From an uncultured Paracoccaceae bacterium (GTDB taxonomy: Bacteria > Pseudomonadota > Alphaproteobacteria > Rhodobacterales > Rhodobacteraceae), in contig CALFYQ010000028.1 of NCBI GenBank assembly GCA_937952085.1, positions 1 to 9,533 of the forward strand: a DNA stretch of 9,533 nucleotides, read 5' to 3'. The position numbers were made by a program, and so were the translations under genes. The notes below the pieces were generated by a model. That model searched no databases and was not told where the DNA came from. It saw nothing but the letters and a program-made list of their open reading frames with translations. Shown piece by piece: positions 5,550 to 9,533 of the stretch (positions within the stretch are counted from its first letter, which is position 1; every line of letters begins with the position of its first letter).

Positions 5550-6681
5550 AGCGGATGTCGACCCAGACGAGCCGGTGGTCGGAGCCGGCCCGCCCGACGA
5601 GCCGCGACAGCGGGTCCTCCGGCGCCGGCCAGAAGACGCCTGCGCCGACCACTTTGAGCCCTTTCGAGGGGATCACATGGTCCACCCGGAGGGCGCCCGG
5701 CCCCTCCGGCGGGCGCCGCCACTCCGCGGTGTCGAGCGCCGGGTCGCCCGTCTGGCCTTCGTCCGCCGCGGCTCGGCCGCCCTCGCTCCCGGGCGCCGGG
5801 TCCTGGCCGAGCGCATAGAGGAGCTTCAGCGCGCCGGGCCGTCCGGCGCCGTCCTCCGGGTCGAGGTTCAGATCGCCGAGCGCGATCCAGAGCGCGCCGC
5901 GGCCGAGCCCGCCCCGCCGCCCCTCATCGTCGGCGATCCAGTCCGCGCCGCCGACATAGTCGACCCAGAACCGCACTTCGTCATGGTTCCGCCGGCCGTT
6001 CGCATCTTCCGGCCCGTCGAAGACCGGCGGCGTCGGGTGCGATGCGAGGAGGTGGACCACACGCCCGTCCGGCAGCGACACAGGAAGGTCCCAATGGCTC
6101 TTCGACGAGAGCGGCAGCGCGTCGGCCGCCGGCCCGAAATGGTCCCGCGGCAGGAGCGCGCCCGGCATGTCGGCCCAGAGAACCCGCCGGAAGGTGCGGA
6201 TCAGGTCCCGTTGCAGCGGCAGTCGGGAAAGGAGCGCCATGCCGTATTGGCCCTCGAAATGGCCGAAGCCGAACGCGTCCCGCGGCCCGTCCGTCCGCCC
6301 GTCGCCGTCGAGGTCGAAGCCGGAGGGGACGCCGGTGTTGACCGGCCCGGCGAACAGCTCTGGATAGTCGATCCCCTCCGCCCCGCGCGTTCCCTCTCGC
6401 AGCAGGTCGCGCATGAGCGCGGCCGCGACGCCGCGCGAGTCGTGGTCCACTTCGAGGAGGAGGAGCACGTCGGGCCGCACAAGCTGGACGATCTCGGCGA
6501 CGATTCCGGACCGCTTCCCGTCGCCAAGCCGCAGCTTCTGGACCAGCTCGCCCGGGTTCCGCTCCGCCAGCGCCGTGTTGAAGACGGCGATCCGCACCGC
6601 GCCCTCGGGTTTCGGCGGCGGGTCTTCGGCCGCGGCCGCGCCGGCGACGAGGAGGAGGAGCCCGGCGAGCGCCCGTCTCAT
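5548..6681 (-). CDS. Exported endonuclease/exonuclease/phosphatase (EEP) family protein
   Basis: 377 residues. A signal peptide is visible at 1-18 (MRRALAGLLLLVAGAAAAE), so it acts outside the cytoplasm. The EEP core follows in order: FNTAL with Asn35; the metal-binding Glu77 in LLLLEVDHD; GQYGMALLSRLP (144-155); ASHPTPP with His215; the RNHDEVRFW region; GDLNLDP with Asp270 and Asn272; RVDHVIPS (332-339); and the terminal catalytic GSDHRLVW (Asp368, His369). All expected catalytic positions are present, so it should be an active metal-dependent phosphoesterase on a nucleic acid, sugar phosphate or lipid; the substrate is not evident. An insert with DLDGDGRTD (123-131) resembles a calcium loop. 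The ATG overlaps the stop of the upstream membrane gene as ATGA, implying coupled translation. Confidence 0.9.
   Translation of the reverse strand: MRRALAGLLLLVAGAAAAEDPPPKPEGAVRIAVFNTALAERNPGELVQKLRLGDGKRSGIVAEIVQLVRPDVLLLLEVDHDSRGVAAALMRDLLREGTRGAEGIDYPELFAGPVNTGVPSGFDLDGDGRTDGPRDAFGFGHFEGQYGMALLSRLPLQRDLIRTFRRVLWADMPGALLPRDHFGPAADALPLSSKSHWDLPVSLPDGRVVHLLASHPTPPVFDGPEDANGRRNHDEVRFWVDYVGGADWIADDEGRRGGLGRGALWIALGDLNLDPEDGAGRPGALKLLYALGQDPAPGSEGGRAAADEGQTGDPALDTAEWRRPPEGPGALRVDHVIPSKGLKVVGAGVFWPAPEDPLSRLVGRAGSDHRLVWVDIR
6678..6681 (-). promoter_or_regulatory. ATGA stop/start overlap (translational coupling)
   Basis: On the minus strand ATGA contains both the EEP start ATG (6681-6679) and the membrane-protein stop TGA (6680-6678). 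Terminating ribosomes can restart directly, which keeps the two products in step. Confidence 0.8.
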
Positions 6682-7478
6682 CGGGCGAGCGCGAAGCCGA
6701 GCCGGAGATAGGCGGCGGCGTAGATGAGCGCGGCGGCGACGGCCGCGCCCCAGAGCGAAATCAGCCAGAGCCCGGTGAAGCCCTCGGCGAGCGGCGGCAA
6801 GGCCAGCGTGTGCTCGATCGGCGGGAGATGCGTCGCCGAGAGCATCCGGGCGAAGACCGGCGCATAGGCGAGGCAGAGCGCCGAGAGGCTGAGCGAGGCG
6901 GCGCGAAGCCAGAGCCGGCCGGAGACCCGCTCGCCCTCGTCGACGAAGTCGTCCGGCTCGAGATCGTCCTTCCAGCGGAGCGCGTGGCTCCGCAGCGTCT
7001 TCGGCCGGGCGATCGGCGCGACCGCGGCGATGAAGGCGACCGCCAGCGCCAGCGCGAGCGCGACGGAGAGCGCCGCCGCCACGCCCCGCGCCGCGAGGCG
7101 GGAGACCGGCGCCAGCCCCTCCGTCTCCGCCGCGAACATGCCGACCGGGCTGAACGGGAAGGCCCAGAACCGGAAAAGCGCGTGATCGAGCGCGCGCATC
7201 TCCGCTTCCGCCCGGTATGCGACGAGAACGGTAACGAGCCCGATCAGCGCCGCGGCGAGGATCAGGCCCGGCCCGGTCGGCGCGATCCGATAGGGGAGGG
7301 CGGCCCGCCGCTCCTCGGCCGCATAGAGGCGCGCCGCGGTCCAGCCGAGCCAGAGGGAGAGGAGCGCCGCAACGCCTCGCGCCGCGGTCAGCGGCCCCGG
7401 CGCGAGCAGCGGCGCGACGAGATAGGCGGCGGCGGTGAGGGCGCCCATCGCATAGGCCGGGTTGCGCCGCTCCGCCAT
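6678..7478 (-). CDS. Unknown six-TM inner-membrane protein between leuD and the EEP gene
   Basis: 266 residues, very rich in Ala and Leu. I do not recognise a family. Likely membrane spans are at about 11-27, 32-50, 69-88, 129-157, 190-212 and 233-262. Between spans 3 and 4 lies a loop of about 40 residues with aromatic and acidic positions (ALFRFWAFPFSPVG), and between 4 and 5 a charged loop with RWKDDLEPDDFVDEGERVSG. No signal peptide cleavage site, transporter signature or nucleotide motif is seen. A GGGAGG site lies 6 nt before ATG 7478. It starts 34 bp after leuD and its TGA overlaps the EEP ATG by 4 nt, so the three genes are probably one transcript. A partner role with the exported EEP protein is inference only. 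Confidence 0.8.
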   Translation of the reverse strand: MAERRNPAYAMGALTAAAYLVAPLLAPGPLTAARGVAALLSLWLGWTAARLYAAEERRAALPYRIAPTGPGLILAAALIGLVTVLVAYRAEAEMRALDHALFRFWAFPFSPVGMFAAETEGLAPVSRLAARGVAAALSVALALALAVAFIAAVAPIARPKTLRSHALRWKDDLEPDDFVDEGERVSGRLWLRAASLSLSALCLAYAPVFARMLSATHLPPIEHTLALPPLAEGFTGLWLISLWGAAVAAALIYAAAYLRLGFALAR

Positions 7479-7484
7479 GCGCCC

Positions 7485-7490
7485 CCTCCC
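7485..7490 (-). promoter_or_regulatory. Ribosome binding site of the six-TM membrane protein
   Basis: GGGAGG on the minus strand, 6 nt before ATG 7478; it supports this start. Confidence 0.6.
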
Positions 7491-7512
7491 GAGCCGGCGC
7501 CGCGGCGGTGGC

Positions 7513-8118
7513 TCAGAGCCAGGGCTGAGCCGCCGCCCGCTTCGCCTCGAACGCGTCGATCGCCGAACCCTTCTCCATCGTCAGGCCGATGTCGTCGAGC
7601 CCTTCGAGCAGGCAGCGGCGGCGGAACGGGTCGATGCTGAAGGCGACCTCGCCGCCATCCGGGCCCTTGATGACTTCGTTCTCGAGATCGACCGTCAGGG
7701 TCGAGTTGGCGCCGCGCGAGGCGTCGTCCATCAGCTTCTCAAGGTCCTCCGGCGAGACCTTGATTGGCAGAATGCCGTTCTTGAAGCAGTTGTTGTAGAA
7801 GATGTCGGCGAAGGAGGTGGAGATCACGCAGCGGATGCCGAAATCTAGCAGCGCCCAGGGCGCGTGCTCACGGCTGGAGCCGCAGCCGAAATTGTCCCCC
7901 GCGACGAGGATCTGCGCGTTCCGGTAGGCCGGCTTGTTCAGCACGAAGTCGGGCTTTTCATTGCCCTCCTCGTCGAAGCGCATCTCGTCGAAGAGGTTCT
8001 TGCCGAGCCCGTCGCGCTTGATCGTCTTCAGGAACTGCTTCGGGATGATCATGTCGGTGTCGACGTTGATCTGCGGCATCGGGGCCGCAACGCCGGTGAG
8101 CACGGTGAATTTCTGCAT
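7513..8118 (-). CDS. leuD: 3-isopropylmalate dehydratase small subunit
   Basis: 201 residues, the normal LeuD length (about 200). With the large subunit LeuC it isomerises 2-isopropylmalate to 3-isopropylmalate in leucine synthesis (EC 4.2.1.33), in the cytoplasm. Visible hallmarks are VDTDMIIPKQFLKTI near the N-terminus, the swivel-domain substrate loop GDNFGCGSSREHAPWAL, then SFADIFYNNCFKNGILP and the DPFRRRCLLEGLDDIGLT tail. The start ATG at 8118 has AGGAGG 5 nt upstream and gives the standard MQKFTVLTG beginning; an in-frame extension to 8151 is rejected. leuC and leuB are not in the window, so the subunit partner must be elsewhere, probably on the far side of the neighbours. The gene heads a minus-strand run with the membrane and EEP genes. 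A weak TTGCGC / TCTATC pair in the 60 bp upstream spacer might be its promoter, but each hexamer matches consensus poorly. Confidence 0.96.
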   Translation of the reverse strand: MQKFTVLTGVAAPMPQINVDTDMIIPKQFLKTIKRDGLGKNLFDEMRFDEEGNEKPDFVLNKPAYRNAQILVAGDNFGCGSSREHAPWALLDFGIRCVISTSFADIFYNNCFKNGILPIKVSPEDLEKLMDDASRGANSTLTVDLENEVIKGPDGGEVAFSIDPFRRRCLLEGLDDIGLTMEKGSAIDAFEAKRAAAQPWL

Positions 8119-8123
8119 GGGAG

Positions 8124-8129
8124 CCTCCT
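8124..8129 (-). promoter_or_regulatory. Ribosome binding site of leuD
   Basis: AGGAGG on the minus strand, 5 nt before ATG 8118. It rejects the longer in-frame start at 8151. Confidence 0.8.
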
Positions 8130-8150
8130 CCAACGCCGCCGGATAGACCA

Positions 8151-8168
8151 CGCGCGGCCCCGGCGCGC
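8151..8168 (-). terminator. GC hairpin between the ABC permease gene and leuD
   Basis: GCGCG at 8152-8156 pairs with CGCGC at 8164-8168 around a GC-rich 7 nt spacer. It lies 11 bp past the permease stop in the direction of transcription. No T-run follows, so termination or attenuation is only possible, not shown. No leader peptide rich in leucine was seen. Confidence 0.25.
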
Positions 8169-8178
8169 AAGAACCGCG

Positions 8179-8937
8179 TCAGCGCCGCTCGTCCGCGTCC
8201 ATCCGCCGTTCGAGCCGCCGCACCAGCGCGGAGATGACGAGGACGAGGACGAGATATTCGAGGATGAGGAACGAGTAGAGTTCGAGCGGCCGGTATTCGG
8301 TGACGGCCAGCTCGTTCGCCCGCCGCGTCAGCTCCTGCACCCCGATGACGGAGGCGAAGGCGCTCATCTTCAGAACGTAGATAAACTGGTTGGCCAGCGC
8401 CGGCAGGATGCGCCGGATCGCCTGCGGCAGGATCACGTAGCGCATCGCCTGCGCGCGTGTGAGCCCGATCGTCGAGGCCGCCTCGAACTGCCCGCGGGCG
8501 ATGGACTGGACCCCGGCGCGGTAGATCTCGGCGGTGAAGGCGCTGTCGGAGATCGCCAGCGTCAGGATCGCGCCCCAGAACGGGTCCACCACCAGCGAGA
8601 CGCCCATCGCCCGGAACATCAGCGGCATCCCGTAGAACACCCAGAAAAGGAGCGGCAGGAGCGGGATCGCCCGCACGAATTCGACATAGGCCCTGTTGAA
8701 GAGCCGGGGCCCGCGCCGTTCCGAAAGGCCGGGCAGGGCGACAAGAAGGCCAAGCGTCGCCGAAAGGGCGATGGCGACCAGCGAGATCTTGATCGTGGTC
8801 CAGAAGCCGCTGACGAGGAAGCGGATGTTGGTCTGGCCCTGCGGCGTCGTCGGGTCGATGACATACCAGCCCCAGTTCGCCGACGAGGCGCAGCCGGCGA
8901 GCGCGAGGCAGGCGAGAAGGGGGAGGGCGCGGCTCAA
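8179..8937 (-). CDS. Polar amino-acid ABC transporter permease (HisM/GlnP type) with lipobox-like N-terminus
   Basis: 252 residues. It forms the membrane channel that, with an ATPase and a periplasmic binding protein, imports amino acids. Membrane spans fall at about 45-70, 88-108, 118-137, 185-200 and 220-240. The EAA loop that contacts the ATPase is at 152-181 (EAASTIGL, then RYVILPQAIRRILPAL), and ISDSAFTAEIYRAGVQSI is typical of the family. Unusually, residues 1-16 (MSRALPLLACLALAGC) read as a lipoprotein signal with LAGC as lipobox, followed by a hydrophilic stretch (SSANWGWYVIDPTTPQGQ) before the first core helix. The start is TTG at 8937: no ATG or GTG start is available before the first membrane helix, and TTG overlaps the ATPase stop as TTGA. 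No substrate-binding protein is in view. Confidence 0.92.
   Translation of the reverse strand: MSRALPLLACLALAGCASSANWGWYVIDPTTPQGQTNIRFLVSGFWTTIKISLVAIALSATLGLLVALPGLSERRGPRLFNRAYVEFVRAIPLLPLLFWVFYGMPLMFRAMGVSLVVDPFWGAILTLAISDSAFTAEIYRAGVQSIARGQFEAASTIGLTRAQAMRYVILPQAIRRILPALANQFIYVLKMSAFASVIGVQELTRRANELAVTEYRPLELYSFLILEYLVLVLVISALVRRLERRMDADERR
8934..8937 (-). promoter_or_regulatory. TTGA overlap: ATPase stop and permease TTG start
   Basis: Minus-strand TTGA holds the permease start TTG (8937-8935) and the ATPase stop TGA (8936-8934). AAGG lies about 10 nt upstream as a weak ribosome site. A rare start codon that depends on coupling would tie permease output to ATPase translation. Confidence 0.65.
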
Positions 8938-9533
8938 TGCGCCAGCACCTTGCGAAGGAAGTCCTGCGCCCGCGACGTCTGCGGCGCGGCGAAGAAGGCG
9001 GCGGGCGGCGCCGCCTCGACGACTTCGCCGCGGTCCATGAAGACGACCCGGTCGGCGACGCGGCGGGCGAAACCCATCTCGTGCGTCACCACGACCATCG
9101 TCATGCCCTCCTCGGCGAGGGAGACCATCACCTCCAGCACCTCGGCGATCATCTCGGGGTCGAGCGCCGAGGTCGGCTCGTCGAAGAGCATGATCTTCGG
9201 CCCCATGCAGAGGCTCCGGGCGATGGCGACGCGCTGCTGCTGGCCGCCGGAAAGGGCGGCGGGCCGCTTTTCCGCCTGCTCAGGGATGCGGACCCGTTCG
9301 AGAAGGCGCATCGCCCGCGCCTCCGCCTCCGCCCGCGAGAGGCCGAGCGCCTTGATCGGTCCGAGGGTCAGGTTCTGCAGCACGGTGAGATGCGGGAAGA
9401 GGTTGAACTGCTGGAACACCATGCCGATCTCGCCCCGCCGCGGCGTCCCCTCGCCGAAGCGGATCTCCCCTGCTTCCGGCCGTTCGAGCCCGACGACGCA
9501 CGCCATCGGCCGCGCGAATTGGCTCGTCTTGAA
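8934..9533 (-). CDS. Polar amino-acid ABC transporter ATP-binding protein (GlnQ/HisP type), partial, aberrant 5' end
   Basis: The frame is open to the window edge, so the N-terminus is missing. Counting from Met at 9506, the parts present are the Q-loop MVFQQFNLFPHLT (29-41), signature LSGGQQQR (85-92), Walker B IMLFDEP (105-111), D-loop SALD (113-116) and H-loop VTHE (140-143), all typical of polar amino-acid importers. CVVGLERPEAG aligns with the residues that follow Walker A in GlnQ (RCINKLEEITSG). The codons just before it should encode GSGKST; instead they read KTSQFARPMA, and neither other minus-strand frame restores the P-loop. The stretch between this point and the Q-loop is also about ten residues shorter than in E. 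coli GlnQ. The gene may be truncated, rearranged at its 5' end, or affected by a sequence-end error. It is translated ahead of the permease, with a 4 nt overlap. Confidence 0.85.
   Translation of the reverse strand, partial: FKTSQFARPMACVVGLERPEAGEIRFGEGTPRRGEIGMVFQQFNLFPHLTVLQNLTLGPIKALGLSRAEAEARAMRLLERVRIPEQAEKRPAALSGGQQQRVAIARSLCMGPKIMLFDEPTSALDPEMIAEVLEVMVSLAEEGMTMVVVTHEMGFARRVADRVVFMDRGEVVEAAPPAAFFAAPQTSRAQDFLRKVLAH

Noticed and set aside
5575..6711. 378-codon plus-strand frame antisense to the EEP gene
   Set aside because: The minus-strand product has a signal peptide and every EEP catalytic motif; the antisense product has none.
6810..7640. 276-codon plus-strand frame antisense to the membrane protein and the leuD end
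   Set aside because: Its translation is a repetitive Arg/Glu-rich shadow, whereas the opposite strand gives membrane helices and a ribosome site.

Overview
This 9.5 kb window is a GC-rich chromosomal segment. G or C dominates third codon positions, and the large antisense open frames follow from that. Gene content and protein style suggest an alphaproteobacterium, most likely Rhodobacterales or a close relative. That placement is inferred from the look of the proteins, not from a marker gene. I see no rRNA, tRNA, CRISPR array, insertion sequence, integrase or phage gene.

Layout. (1) Positions 1-3817, plus strand: the last codons of an unidentified gene, then D-xylonate dehydratase (xylD), a ketopantoate-reductase-family (PanE/ApbA) protein and a 10-TM EamA/DMT permease. 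Spacing is tight (20 and 17 bp), so the last three look like one sugar-acid operon. (2) 3818-4047: a 230 bp spacer between converging genes, with a GT-rich imperfect repeat and two strong GC hairpins. (3) 4048-4890, minus: an Ada-type protein with an AraC helix-turn-helix fused to O6-methylguanine-DNA methyltransferase, lacking Ada's N-terminal metal domain. It is divergent from (4) 5009-5467, plus: a small exported YbjN-family protein. (5) 5468-5547: a short, unusually AT-rich convergent spacer with a 14 bp palindrome. (6) 5548-8118, minus, read right to left: leuD (isopropylmalate dehydratase small subunit), a 6-TM unknown membrane protein, and an exported endonuclease/exonuclease/phosphatase (EEP) family protein whose ATG overlaps the previous stop (ATGA). 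(7) 8179-9533, minus: a polar amino-acid ABC transporter pair, ATPase then permease, joined by a TTGA stop/start overlap.

Working together: the left block would dehydrate D-xylonate to 2-keto-3-deoxy-xylonate (Weimberg or Dahms route), with the EamA protein as a possible transporter of a related metabolite and the PanE-like protein as a possible reductase of a keto-acid. The right block is amino-acid uptake next to a leucine-biosynthesis gene. The centre is alkylation repair.

Most genes belong to recognisable families and I do not see a clear undescribed defence or mobile system. The points most worth checking are the ABC ATPase frame, which loses the Walker A sequence at the right edge; the lipobox-like N-terminus on its permease; the PanE paralogue in the xylonate cluster; and the palindrome in the AT-rich spacer.
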